NCBI GenBank assembly: GCA_030710605.1
Contig: CP092868.1
Location: forward strand, 33,173,363 to 33,237,362
Length of the DNA stretch: 64,000 bases
Reading direction: 5' to 3'
Source: Cordylochernes scorpioides
Lineage: Eukaryota; Arthropoda; Arachnida; Pseudoscorpiones; Chernetidae
Positions within the stretch are counted from its first letter, which is position 1; the number at the start of each line of letters is the position of its first letter. A program made the translations under genes and the position numbers. The notes under the pieces are model-generated. The model worked only from the letters and a program-made list of their open reading frames with translations, was not told the DNA's origin and did not search any database. Positions 42,750 to 53,905 of the stretch are shown piece after piece.

Positions 42750-43290
42750 GAGTGTTTTTTTTTTTTTTTTTTACAGTTTTAGCTATACTTTCAAATTTAA
42801 ACCTACTAACAGCTTTGTTATTTTAAAATGGTAAAAAAAATACATCAAAACGAAAATAGTAAGATAACTCTAAATTTATTTTTTAAAATAATATTAAAAA
42901 GAGTATTTAATGTATCCATCAAAGAAAAAAATGTTATAATTCGTTTTAACAAAAGAAAAATGAATTGAGAAGTAAAAAATTGTACATATTGTACCTGCAG
43001 CAATCAATGAAACAATAAAAAATCAAAATTGCATTAATTAAAAAAGATAGAAAAGTGAGATGGGGAATTTTAAAATGGTAAGTGAGAATGTTTCTCTCTT
43101 ACAAATTGAAAAAAATATAATATAAAAAAATGAAAATTAAAAAGTATTTTTTATTTGTCAATATATATATATATTAATAATTAAAAATTCTTATCAATTT
43201 AAATAAAGAAAAATATATAGGAAACACAGGCTCCTGAAGTGTATCCATGTATTAGCAACTACCCCAAAAAAATAAAGGGGTAATACTATT
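42750..43290. other. No gene recognised
   Basis: AT-rich sequence shared with the right arm. The empty site of the right-arm Helitron is at about 43,116-43,122. Confidence 0.45.
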
Positions 43291-43294
43291 TAAA

Positions 43295-43456
43295 TACAGT
43301 AAAACCTCCCTTTAGAGGACACCTCTCTACAAAGGACAGTTTTCATTTGAAAAATTACCATTTTACTATTTAGCAACTCTCCGGTAAGAGGACACCTCTC
43401 CCTAAGGACACTTTGGCTCTGCAATTAGGTGTCCTTTACAGGGAGGTTCTACTGTA
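43295..43456. mobile_element. pogo/Tigger-like MITE
   Basis: TACAGTAAAACCTCCCTTTA at the left and the inverted AGGGAGGTTCTACTGTA at the right, with TA at both edges. The interior consists of repeated AGGACACCTCTC-like half-sites. Termini of the CAGTxxAACCTC type are typical of pogo/Tigger elements. Confidence 0.8.
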
Positions 43457-43939
43457 CTTAAGAAAAAAAGATAGTTGCAACTGAAAGTTTTTTATTTATT
43501 TATTTTTTTCAATATTATCAATGTATTTTAATATACTTTTACCTTTTTTACTAATCACACATTTTGTCTGATTGAAAAACAAAATTTAGTCTTATCATCT
43601 TTCCCTTGGAACTAAATTTATATGCAAATATATACAACATATTGCATATTTACAACATATGCAATATATTGCATTTGAATTCAAAATATTTCCTGAATAA
43701 AAAAAAAAAAAGATAAAAGTTAGATAGAGGCTTCTTTATCATCAATGCTTTTAAAATCTCATTCTAGACTTCTCTTCTATAATGTACTCTTTTATTTTCA
43801 GCTGATATATTTTTAAAAAGTAGATAACCAATGTGTTTCTATATCATTCGGTTCTTAATGTATATTATCTATTAGGGAAATGCTTAAACTAGAAATTATA
43901 TACATATTCATGAATGTGTAAAAATAATAAAAAATAATA

Positions 43940-44350
43940 AAAAAAAAGGTCAGATGTTTGTTATTTACAATCAAAAAAGACATATCCTGACTATGTTCAT
44001 ATGAACTTTTAGATGGTAATCTAGTGGAACAGAAATCAACCAAGCCCTAAACGCGTTCGTAGTTGACTTTTCTTCATTTATCAAGAAAATGGGTTGGCCA
44101 AATATCAAAGAACATAAAGGGGTAATACTATTTAAATACAATAGAACCTCTCTTTAGCGGACACCTCTCCATAAAGGACAGTTTTCATTTGCGAAATTAC
44201 CATTTTTACAATTTAGCAACTCTACAGTAAAAGGACACCTCTCTCTAAAGGACACTTTGGTTCTGCAAAGTTTAGTTGATTTCTGTTCCACTAGATGGCG
44301 CTCTGCCATCTATAAAAGTTCATGTGAACGTGGATAGGATATACCTCTTT
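43940..44350. mobile_element. Family T1 fragments around a pogo-like MITE
   Basis: T1 pieces at 43,965-44,120 (ATGAACTTTTAGATGGTAAT, AACGCGTTCGTAGTTGACTT) and 44,270-44,345 (CCACTAGATGGCGCTCTGCC) surround a pogo-like MITE at 44,137-44,262. A composite shared with 48,310-48,680. Confidence 0.65.
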
Positions 44351-44659
44351 TGATTTTAATATTCAAGAATAAAAATGTTTTTTTCTTATTTTTCTCCAAT
44401 CTTCATTAAAAGTAGGTGAAAAAAAAGGAATTAGATGCTAGAGGAAATGTCAGAATTCAAGAGTGGGTCATCCATAGCTATTTCTATCAAACTGAGTTTT
44501 TATATATTTTGACTGTGATATGAGTGTTTATCATCAATAGGTTATATAAGGGTGTCAATCTATAAATAGCATCATCAACTTAGCATTATCTGCCGCTGAA
44601 AATAATATTTTTTTAATGATACATTTTAAAAAATTAGCTTTTATCAAAATGTCCAACAA

Positions 44660-45150
44660 AAGATAAGGAAAGATCAAATGTTCAAAATAAACTCACTGAG
44701 AGAAGAATTACAAAAAACAATAACAAGACTTAGGACAAAACACTATAAAGGAATGACAATACATCCAGATGGCACAAGAACCTATAGGACATGCAACAAC
44801 TGTCCTGGTGTGGAACTAACACCTACCCATATATTTTCATGTCCAGCAATGGCCGCAGTCTTGCAGAAAATTGACATAGACCCAGAACAGCAGTTTTACA
44901 CACTCAAGATAGAGAACATTGCTGTGATAGAGATGTATGGAGACATCTGAGGCTCTTTATTGGACACGACAACAACAATACAGTATACACACCCAAGATA
45001 GAGGAAATTGCTGTGATAGAGATGTATAGAGATATCTGAGGCTCTTCATTGGACACAACGACAACAACAATACAGTATACACACCCAAGATAGAGGAAAT
45101 TGCTGTGATAGAGATGTATAGAGATATCTGAGGCTCTTCATTGGACACCA
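44660..45150 (+). pseudogene. LINE ORF2 C-terminal fragment with tandem 3' end
   Basis: Frame 44,678-44,950: LREELQKTITRLRTKHYKG, MTIHPDGTRTYRTCNNCPGV, ELTPTHIFSCPAMAAVLQKI, then a stop. The RLRT.H..G, CxxC and HIFxCP pattern is a LINE RT tail. The 3' part (44,890-45,150) is a tandem of three units of about 90 bases (GAGATGTATxGAGAxATCTG, GACAACAACAATACAGTATA). The right arm has five units. Confidence 0.82.
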
Positions 45151-45269
45151 TAACAACCAAAATGTCACTTACTATTTATCAATTTGGATTTAGCCTAATT
45201 ACCTTAAGAGAGCTGATGTAATACAAGAAAACTGACATTTCATCTTAACACAATTCCTATTTTATATAT

Positions 45270-45480
45270 TACACTCATAGACAAAACTTAGGGAAGTGGA
45301 AAGTCTTTGCTGTCATCGGTTATCTATTTTTTTTTTTAAGGTGACAGTGATTCACACTTAGTTATCTCACATGTCTTCAATAAAGAGATCACTGTGTATC
45401 AAATATCTTTCAGAGTTATATTATAAACCTGATATATATGCAGAAAAATACAACTTCCTTAAGTTTTTTCCACATTTTGA
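45270..45480 (+). mobile_element. TACACTCA-type MITE beside the palindrome centre
   Basis: TACACTCATAGACAAAACTT at the left and AACTTCCTTAAGTTTTTTCC at the right. The homology with the right arm stops inside this MITE's left end: the right arm begins with TGAGTGTAATAT immediately after the gap. Confidence 0.75.
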
Positions 45481-45734
45481 TCTTAAAAAGCTCCCACATT
45501 TTACACATCTTCCAAAATATTTTTTTTTTCTCCAACTCAATATTTGATGCTGTAAATTCAGAAAAAAATATATATATACATAATTAAAATAAAATTACTC
45601 TATATGATACAATAAAATAAAAAACAAATACATTATAATACCTTGATAAAAAGGTTTGCACACACAGTGTCAATCTCAAAATATTGATAAATATAATATC
45701 TTTTTATTCAATATATACCATTTTATTAAAACAA

Positions 45735-46020
45735 AAAAAAAAGGCATATCCTGACCAGGAGCACATATGCTTTACAGAAGGCAGAGCGCCATCTGGTGGA
45801 ACAGAAATCAACAAAACATCGATTTAGATTGTTTCCTGATATTTGGCCAACCCAATTTCTTGATAAATCAAGAAAAGCCATCTACGAACGTGTTTCGCGC
45901 TGTTGGCGCTCATCAAGTGTGGAGCAGGCTGTACCACTGCGACCAAAAAGATTTTTGGTCCCAGAGGCTTCTTGAGAAACGGGTATTTAAGGCCAAATTT
46001 GCGTAAATACGCTTAACACA
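45735..46020 (-). mobile_element. Family T1 element with CTCF-like and hammerhead-like motifs
   Basis: Full T1 layout: GGCATATCCTGACCAGGAGC, GAGCGCCATCTGGTGGAAC, GATATTTGGCCAACCCAATT, TTGATAAATCAAGAAAAGCC, hammerhead-like terminus, GGCTGTACCACTGCGACC. Lies in the unpaired spacer, not in either arm. Confidence 0.78.
45879..45923 (-). ncRNA. Hammerhead-like motif, family T1, one extra base
   Basis: On the minus strand: CTTGATGA (one T more than CTGATGA), perfect stem GCGC-CAACA-GCGC, GAAA, ACACGT, T, CGTAG. The extra core base probably abolishes activity. Confidence 0.5.
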
Positions 46021-46902
46021 TGAGAAAACAATTTAAAAAATAATAATAATAAGTGGGTCAGGTGTTGTTGATATTAAATACCATTTTATATAAAGAAGTG
46101 AGATTATCTATAAACAAAAATTAGTTATAATCTCTATATAGTTTATGAATAACCTAACCATTAGGTTTAAACTAGTTAAAAATGATATATTTTGCTAGTA
46201 TATCTCAGTTTTTAAACTAGCATTAATGAACACATGGTGTTTGTTATTAATATTTTCTCTAGCAGCAATAGATAAAACAGAAAATGTTGATATAAATGAT
46301 ATAACTGAAAAAAAAAAAAAGAGGAAAGTAATTATAATTTTACAGAGAGAGAGAATTAAATATTATACTTAAAAAAAAAAAGATCTGGAGATGAGATTAA
46401 AAAAAAAAAAACAAAAAAAGGTAAAAATAAGAGTGTGCTATATGGGTGAGAGGAACAAATGGTCAATGGGAAGAAAAAATTGCTATACAGTAGAATCTCC
46501 ATGAGAGTACACTCATGCTAGAAGACACCTCTCTATAAAGGACCGTTTTCATAGGTAAAATTACCATTTTTACTATTTAGCAACTCTCCGGTAAGAGAAC
46601 CCTTCTCCCTAAAGGACACTTTGGCTCTGCAATTAGGTATCCTTTACAGGGAAGTTCTACTGTATATAGTAAAAAATGAAAAATTTTAAAATTTATATAT
46701 TATTATACTTGGATAAATTTCATATATAGCAAAGAGTATACATTTTATTACACACAATTTTCAATTTGAAAAAAAAAAAAGACATTAGGGGAGAAAAAAA
46801 AAAAAGCAGGAAAAACCAACAAAAATTTTCTCTATCGTTTCTTTCACAAAAACACTAAAAATAATAATATTAAAACAAAATTTAGGTTACATATCCAATT
46901 TG
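46021..46902. other. Spacer sequence without a gene; one pogo-like MITE
   Basis: AT-rich with many oligo-A runs. 46,486-46,664 is a pogo/Tigger-like MITE (TACAGTAGAATCTCC ... GAAGTTCTACTGTA). No counterpart is visible in the right arm because of the gap. Confidence 0.6.
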
Positions 46903-47002
46903 NNNNNNNNNNNNNNNNNNNNNNNNNNNNNNNNNNNNNNNNNNNNNNNNNNNNNNNNNNNNNNNNNNNNNNNNNNNNNNNNNNNNNNNNNNNNNNNNNN
47001 NN
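46903..47002. other. Assembly gap (100 N) at the palindrome centre
   Basis: Exactly 100 N, between the unpaired spacer and the first base of the right arm. Confidence 0.98.
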
Positions 47003-47136
47003 TGAGTGTAATATATAAAATAGGAATTGTGTTAAGATGGAATGTCAGTTTTCTTGTATTACATCAGCTCTCTTGGGGTAATTAGGCTAAATCCAAATTG
47101 ATAAATAGTAAGTGACATATTGGTTGTTATTCTCGT

Positions 47137-47830
47137 GTCCAATAAAGAGCCTCAGATATCTCTATACATCTCTATCACAGCAATTTCCTCTATCTTGGGT
47201 GTGTATACTGTATTGTTGTTGTTGTCATGTCCAATAAAGAGCCTCAGATATCTCCATACATCTCTATCACAGCATCAGCAATGTCCACTATCTTGGGTGT
47301 GTATACTGTATTGTTGTTGTTGTCGTGTCCAATGAAGAGCCTCAGATATCTCCATACATCTCTATCACAGCAATTTCCTCTATCTTGGGTGTGTATACTG
47401 TATTGTTGTTGTTGTCATGTCCAATAAAGAGCCTCAGATGTCTCCGTACATCTCTATCACAGCAATTTCCTCTATCTTGGGTGTGTATACTGTATTGTTG
47501 TTGTTGTCGTGTCCAATAAAGAGCCTCAGATGTCTCCATACATCTCTATCACAGCAATGTTCTCTATCTTGAGTGTGTAAAACTGCTGTTCTGGGTCTAT
47601 GTCAATTTTCTGCAAGGCTGCGACCATTGCTGGACATGAGAATATATGGGTAGGTGTTAGTTCCACACCAGGACAGTTGTTACATGTCCTATAGGTTCTT
47701 GTGCCATCTGGATATATTGTCATTCCTTTATAGTGTTTTGTCCTAAGTCTTGTTATTGTCTTTGTAATTCTTCTCTCAGTGAGTTTATTTCGAATATTTG
47801 ATCTTTCCTTATCTTTTGTTGGACATTTTG
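47137..47830 (-). pseudogene. LINE ORF2 C-terminal fragment, right arm, five-unit tail
   Basis: Minus-strand frame from 47,723: MTIYPDGTRTYRTCNNCPGV, ELTPTHIFSCPAMVAALQKI. Twin of 44,660-45,150. The tandem tail (47,137-47,580) has about five 90-base units against three in the left arm. Confidence 0.82.
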
Positions 47831-47856
47831 ATAAAAGCTAATTTTTAAAATGTATA

Positions 47857-48034
47857 TGATAGGCACAATTTGGATTATAGATTATAAACACAAGGTAATT
47901 AGACCAAATCCAAATAAATAAATAGTGTGTGACGTTTCAGTAACATCGTTGTTACCAAAGTACTTTTGTCTGAAGATGGTAACAACGCTGTTACCGAAAC
48001 GTCACACACTATTTATTTATTTGGTCTTATTACC
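47857..48034. mobile_element. Inverted hammerhead-like pair (T5) with 14-bp TSD, right arm only
   Basis: Flanked by TTTTAAAATGTATA at 47,843-47,856 and 48,035-48,048. The left arm has the single target (about 44,619-44,632). The insert has inverted ends (AAGGTAATTAGACCAAATCC versus TTTGGTCTTATTACC) and a central pair of GTGACGTTTC...GAAACGTCAC. A recent, clean insertion of a 178-base non-coding unit. Confidence 0.87.
47966..48008 (+). ncRNA. Hammerhead ribozyme-like motif, family T5
   Basis: In order: TTTTGT, CTGAAGA, one extra T, stem GGTAAC with loop AACGCT and GTTACC, GAAA, ACGT, C, ACACAC. The core fits CUGANGA/GAAA, stem II is a perfect 6 bp, and stem I pairs TGT with ACA. The possible cleavage site is GUC. 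The single unpaired base before stem II departs from the canonical form. Confidence 0.5.
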
Positions 48035-48309
48035 TTTTAAAATGTATAGTTAAAAAATATAATTTTCAGTGACAGATAATGCTAGGTTGATGATGCTATT
48101 TATAGATTTGGCACCCTCTCTCTCTCTTATGTGATCTATTAATGATAAATACAAGAAATTTATCACAGTCAAAATATATAAAACCCCAGTTTCATAGAAA
48201 TATCTATAGATGACATACTCTTGAATTCTGACATTTCCTCTAGCATCTAATTCCTTTTTTTCCCCTACTTTTAATGAAGATTGGAGAAAAAAATAAGAAA
48301 AACATTTTT

Positions 48310-48680
48310 ATTCTTGAATATTAAAATCAAAAGAGGTATATCCTATCCACGTTCACATGAACTTTTATAGATGGCAGAGCACCATCTAGTGGAACAGAAA
48401 TGCAGAGCCAAAGTGTCCTTTAGGGAGAGGTGTCCCTTTACTGTAGAGTTGCTAAATTGTAAAAATGGTAATTTCGCAAATGAAAACTGTCCTTTATGGA
48501 GAGGTGTCCGCTAAAGAGAGGTTCTATTGTATTTAAATAGTATTACCTCTTTATGTTCTTTGATATTTGGCCAACCCATTTTCTTGATAAATGAAGAAAA
48601 GCCAACTACGAGCGCGTTTCAGGTTTGGTTGATTTCTGTTCCACTAGATTGCCATCTAAAAGTTCATATGAATGTGGTTA
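48310..48680. mobile_element. Family T1 fragments around a pogo-like MITE, right arm
   Basis: Twin of 43,940-44,350. The pogo-like MITE lies at about 48,402-48,531. The CTCF-like core here reads CACCATCTAGTGG, one mismatch from the left arm. Confidence 0.65.
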
Positions 48681-48684
48681 GGAT

Positions 48685-49230
48685 ATGCCTTTTTTTGATT
48701 GTAAATAACAAACATCTGACCTTTTTTTTATTATTTTATTTTTTATTATTTTTCTACATTCATGAATATGTATATAATTTCTAGTTTAAGTATTTCCTTA
48801 ATAGATAATATACATTAAGAACCGAATGATATAGAAAGACATTGGTTATCCACTTTTTAAAATATCTCAGTTATAAATGAAAGGGTAAATTATAGAAACC
48901 TAGAATGAGATTTTATAAACAATGATGATAAAGAAGCCTCTATCTAACTTTTATCTTTTTTTTTTTATTTTTTTTTAATTCAGGAAATTTTTAATTCGAA
49001 TGCAATATATTGCATATGTTGTAAATATGCAATATGTTGTGCATATATATATGCATACAAATTTGGTTCCAAAGGGAAAGATGATAAGACTAAATTTTGT
49101 TTTTGAATCAGGCAAACTGTGTGATTAGTAAGAAAGGTAAAAGTATATTAAAATGCATTGATAATATTGAAAAAACAAATAAATCAAAAACGTTTAGTTG
49201 CAACCATCTTTTTTTTTGTTTTTTCTCAAG
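48685..49230. other. No gene recognised
   Basis: AT-rich sequence equivalent to 43.46-43.93 kb. Contains ATGCAATATATTGCATATG-type palindromes near 49,001-49,035. Confidence 0.4.
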
Positions 49231-49394
49231 TACAGTAGAACCTTCCTGTAAAGGACATCTAATTGCAGAGCCAAAGTATCCTTTAGGGAAAGGTGTCCTC
49301 TTACCGTAGAGTTGCTAAATAGTAAAAACGGTAATTTTGCAAATGAAAACTGTCCTTTGTAGAGAGGTGTCCTCTAAAGGGAGGTTATACTGTA
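49231..49394. mobile_element. pogo/Tigger-like MITE, right arm
   Basis: TACAGTAGAACCTTCCTGTA to GAGGTTATACTGTA with TA edges. Twin of 43,295-43,456. Confidence 0.8.
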
Positions 49395-49642
49395 TTTAAA
49401 TAGTATTACCCCTTTATTTTTTTGGGTAGTTGCCGATATATGGATACATTTCAGGAGCCTGTGTTATCTATATATGTTGCTTTATTTAAATTGATAAGAA
49501 TTTTTAAATATTAAATATATTTTTATAATCTGTTGAATATATTTTCATTGAATAATATTAAATTAAATAATAAAATATTTCTTCGCCACAATATATTGAC
49601 AAATAAAAAAGACTTTTTATTTTTCATTTTTTTATATATATA

Positions 49643-50501
49643 CTAGACGAATGACCCGGGCAACGCCCGGGTTTACCCGATTAAATGTTTTATTTAAACA
49701 CTATTCGTTACAATTATAAATTGGCGCCGTGGATGTCACTCTTGTGAAACGTCCCGCTCCAAACTTTACAGTCAGATTAGTTACGATATAAATCTTCAAA
49801 TCGAGCGAGCGTCTATAAATATTTCGATTTAGATCAAGTATTCTAATTATTAAGCGAACTATTATTAATAAAATTTTGAGAAGATTTCGATTTTAAACGT
49901 ATTTATAACCTTGATAGAGGGCGCTGTTCGTGAGCTAAGTAGAATAATTTGAATATATAGTTTTAATATTTAATTTATATATAATTTAAAATAGCCTATC
50001 GTTTTCCTCGTATTTTTTTACCTATGTATGGAAATTTTGGTTTGAATTAGTGAACTACTGCGAATTTGTATACCGGACATACAAACCAACAAACAAACAA
50101 ACAAACAAACATACATACATACATACATACATACATTCTTTTTTATATATATAGAAGATATAATATAAATGAGTTCTAAAAATTGTTTAAAAAAAATGCA
50201 TCGGCCGGGAATCGAACCCGGGCCGCCCGCGTGGCAGGCGAGCATTCTACCACTGAGCCACCGATGCGTATACAAAATGGCCATATTTGGGTATTCATTC
50301 CATTCCGGATTACTCCGCGTAAAAAAAAAGTTCTTCAAATGAAAAAAAGAAATAGCCAAAAATACTAAGCAAATTGTATCCAAAAATTTTCCTCAGGTTT
50401 ATAAAAAGCGACATGCAAAATTTGGTACCAATTGGTTCAGTAGTTTTTGAGTTTATCGCGAAACAGACAGACAGACAGAAATTGACTTTTATATATATAG
50501 A
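49643..50501 (-). mobile_element. Helitron carrying tRNA-Gly, right arm only
   Basis: On the minus strand the 3' end is CCCGGGCGTTGCCCGGG (perfect 7-bp hairpin) followed by TCATTCGTCTAG at 49,643. Two 5' ends of the TCTATATATATAAAA type lie at 50,155 and 50,501, each followed by short tandem repeats: TATG/TTTG at the inner end, TCTG at the outer. The left arm is uninterrupted at this point (about 43,118), so the whole 859-base unit is absent there. No Rep/helicase. Confidence 0.85.
50197..50267 (-). tRNA. tRNA-Gly (GCC)
   Basis: On the minus strand: acceptor GCATCGG/CCGATGC, D arm TGGCTCAGTGGTAGAA, anticodon loop CTGCCAC with anticodon GCC, T arm CCGGG-TTCGATT-CCCGG, discriminator A. Seven or more T follow on the minus strand (A run at 50,189-50,196). 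All stems are perfect, so it looks functional although it sits between the two 5' ends of a Helitron. Confidence 0.96.
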
Positions 50502-50869
50502 GATATATTTTTTCAATTTGTAAGAGAGAAACATTCTCACTTACCATTTTAAAATTCCTCATCTCACTTTTCTATCTTTTTTAAATAATGCAATTTTGAC
50601 TTTTCGTTGTTTCATTGAATGCTGCAGGTACAATATGTGCACTATTTTACTTCTCAATTCATTTTTCTTTTGTTAAAACGAATTATAACATTTTTTTCTT
50701 TGATGGATACATTAAATACTCTTTTTAATATAATTTTAAAAAATAAATTTAGAGTTATCTTACTATTTTCGTTTTGATGTATTTTTTACCATTTTAAAAT
50801 AACAAAGCTGTTAGTAGGTTTAAATTTGAAAGTATAGCTAAAACTGTAAAAAAAAAAAACACTCTTATA

Positions 50870-51095
50870 CACTCATGGACAAAACTTAATTTTTACATTT
50901 TGAGATGTCCCAGTGGTATGCTTTTTGGTTTATTTTATTTTTTTGAAGGAGACAAAGGCAATTTTGTTCACACTTGGTTATCTCGTGTATCTTTAATAAA
51001 GGTCAATGTAATATCTTTGAGAGTTATTGTCTGAATCCCGATATATATGCTGGAAAATATAACTTCCATAAGTTTTGTCCATGAGTGTTAAGTAA
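50870..51095 (+). mobile_element. TACACTCA-type MITE, right arm
   Basis: ACACTCATGGACAAAACTTA to AACTTCCATAAGTTTTGTCC, ATGAGTGTTA. Uninterrupted twin of 42,418-42,746. Confidence 0.82.
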
Positions 51096-51099
51096 GTGA

Positions 51100-52485
51100 T
51101 TGTCTGTGCCTATAGTAGTCAATTTTGCAGTCAACATTTGAAATAGCTGTTTTGAATTTTCTATCAAAAATCCTTTCTCCAGGTAATTCTCATCTCTACC
51201 ATATGCTCAAATTCTGCAAAAAAATTGACGTCCTATCTTTCCTCCATATTTCAATTGACTCTTAATCATCAAAAGTGTTAAACACTCCATAAAATTGTAC
51301 TTGCCAACTTAAGCCAATAGTTGAAAAAATGGTGCTTTTTTAGTAATTGTAGATAGCATCATTTTCTTACTTACTTTTGGTTGACTTCCATCTATTTTAT
51401 AGTACACACACAAAGTCTATTTAAGATACTATTAACTTTCAATCATGTCTAATGAAGAAATTCTATCCAAACCTAAATATTATATAAATTCGATTATTTT
51501 TCATTTTAAAAAAGAGTTAATTAGGCTATAATAAATAATACTTGGCTTCAGATTGGATTAAATATATTTGTTTTAACTTAAAAACATGATAGATAAACTC
51601 AATATCACGTTCATTATTAGAGCCATTTCTGTTTTAAAACACCTGGCCAGCGAAATCGCGCGTGCGTTCCTTCGTCCAATCACAACAAACGGTGCACCTT
51701 ACCCTTAGTAGTCGTCGGCTGTAGAATCACTGCGAATGCGTCATCTAGATGATGTTGAAAAGCAGAGGAAAACCAATCAATGGGCGAGTAAAACGGACAC
51801 AATATAGACTTCAAGGACATAGATTAGATTCTTACATTTAGACCTACCTTGAAGTCCCCAAAAAGCATAGAGAAAGTAAAAGATTTTTTTACATATATTA
51901 ATAATATAATAAGGATATATATAGAGAGAGTATATGTAATAGGATATATTCAAAGATATCATTATTAATGTGTTAAATATATTGTGTAGATTTTTTTTTT
52001 TAAATTCAAACACTACCAAGCTTTTTTTTTTTTAAGGTTAACTATTTAAATTATTTTTTAATTATATATTTTTGTATAGTTTAATTCCTTTCTAAGTAGG
52101 CCTTTAATAATTTCAATTAAATAATGCTACCGATTTTCTCCATTTAAATCCTAATCAGAGGTGACCAGTATATCAAGGAGTCTTAAATTTGAAAATTTTA
52201 ACCAAATATTTATTCAATAAATGACTCCTTGGCATAAAATTAATATAAACATATAGGCCGTACAAAAAAAAAAAAAGAGTTTCTTTTGAGATTTTATTTA
52301 TTATTTCTAGTTTTTTTGGGCTCATAAAAGCCATTCTACAGGAGAACATGATAAACATTAAAATAATAAAATTAACTCTTTTTTTTTACTTTGTAAGACC
52401 CTCTTGCCATTGATGCTTCCCCAACGGATATCTTATAGAAGAAAAAAACTCAAGTCGGGAAGAAGAGCTTCTTTATATTTCTTCT
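51100..52485. other. Right-arm unique-type sequence, no gene
   Basis: Twin of 41.05-42.41 kb. Includes the CpG-rich promoter-like segment at 51,585-51,855 (on the minus strand). Confidence 0.45.
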
Positions 52486-52489
52486 TATT

Positions 52490-53110
52490 CAAATAAAAAT
52501 ACATATATTGGATCAAAATATAATTTATTTTACCAATATTTCAGTTGGCTGAACGCCAACCTTTATCAAGGTATTATAACAATTATATATAACACACACA
52601 AACCTTTATTAAGACACACAAGTCTTACAGAGGATTCTCCTTGAGGTTACAAGACTGAGAAAGCCATGAAAGTGGGAAATATACAAAGGGGTAAAAATGG
52701 AGAAAGATTATATACACATGATAAATATATACAGATTATTATTTGAATAATCCTATGGAAAATAAGAATATGGATTTGAAAAAAAAAAACATTTTTTTTT
52801 TTTTGAAAATATGGGTGGGAGAAGTGGAGAGCGAAAAGAGGAAAGAAAACAGATATTTACATATGGAACATACATATAATGGAACAAGTCAATTTAAGCT
52901 CTTCTGTGTGCTCACACAACACAGGTGGACCATGGCTTTTTTCAAGAAATCTAAGAGATTTTCCAGGAAAATCCGAGTGTTCAGAGATGTAAGGTAAACA
53001 CTGTAACAATTATATAACATTATATATATTTTTTCAAAATAACATTATAATATAGTTTAGCCAACTGAAATATTGGTAAAATAAATGATATTTTGATCCA
53101 AACCTTTTTA
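52490..53110. mobile_element. Family T4 termini with nested retroelement, right arm
   Basis: Twin of 40,195-41,045. The nested element (52,585-52,990, minus strand) lacks the solo LTR found in the left arm. Confidence 0.65.
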
Positions 53111-53344
53111 ATTAAAGATTTATTTATGGATTGCTCTATTTTCAAAACTTCTTATAAAAAGAAGCTCATCTCCACGACTTGTATGTCTTCATCAATAGCT
53201 AATAGAAAGATTATTGTTGTCTTAAAGTGGTATCTTATTGCAAATATCTTCCAAGAAAGAAATCTTCCTGGTACCACCTCAGTAATTAGACTTCCACTGA
53301 CATTGTAAATGAAACCAAGAAGACATAGGTCAGAAGGACAGCCC

Positions 53345-53905
53345 GGGTAGTTGGTGACTTCTGTACGGAAATATCTTTATTTACAGGACTACTAACCAAA
53401 ATAAAATGATTTTTGAACCCCAATGGCCGCGTAAAGCGGAATATATACAAAGTACTATGACCAGGCTGGGAGGGCCAACGGGAAATATCTTTATTTACGG
53501 GGCTACTAACCAAAATGAAATTATTTTTGAGCCCCAATGTAAAGCGGAATATATACAAAGTACTATGACCAGGCTGGGAGGGCCAACGGGAAATATCTTT
53601 ATTTACGGGGCTGCTAACCAAAATAAAATGATTTTTGAACCCCAATGGCCGCGTAAAACGGAATATATACAAAGTACTATGACCAGGCTGGGAGGGCCAA
53701 CGGGAAATATCTTTATTTACGGGGCTACTAACCAAAATAAATGATTTTTGAGCCCCAATGGCCGCGTAAAGCGGAATATATACAAAGTACTATGACCAGG
53801 CTGGGAGGGCCAACGGGAAATATCTTTATTTACGGGGCTGCTAACCAAAATAAAATGATTTTTGAACCCCAATGGCCGCGTAAAGCGGAATATATACAAA
53901 CCACT
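53345..53905. repeat. 115-bp tandem array, about 5 units, right arm
   Basis: Units: GGGAAATATCTTTATTTACG, GGGCT(a/g)CTAACCAAAATAAA, ATGATTTTTGAxCCCCAATG, GCCGCGTAAAGCGGAATATA, then ACCAGGCTGGGAGGGCCAAC. Neighbouring units are nearly identical. The long frames on both strands follow from the unit lacking stops and are not genes. Confidence 0.93.

Larger units (their letters stand above)
32981..45283. repeat. Left arm of a giant inverted repeat
   Basis: Reverse complement of 47,003-64,000, checked at many points. The LTR-like piece at 32,981 pairs with 64,000, mariner 33,784 with 62,830, minisatellite 36.0-37.4 kb with 56.6-59.1 kb, LINE tail 38.0 kb with 55.9 kb, pogo MITE 43.3 kb with 49.3 kb, LINE 44.7 kb with 47.7 kb. 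The outer end may continue beyond this point, since the right arm is cut by the window. In a sample of about 125 bases around 44,850, I count 2 mismatches. Confidence 0.93.

Noticed and set aside
50018..50383. 121-codon minus-strand frame
   Set aside because: It runs through the tRNA-Gly gene and the Helitron's simple repeats (MYVCMYVC, FVCLFVC-like). Not a protein gene.
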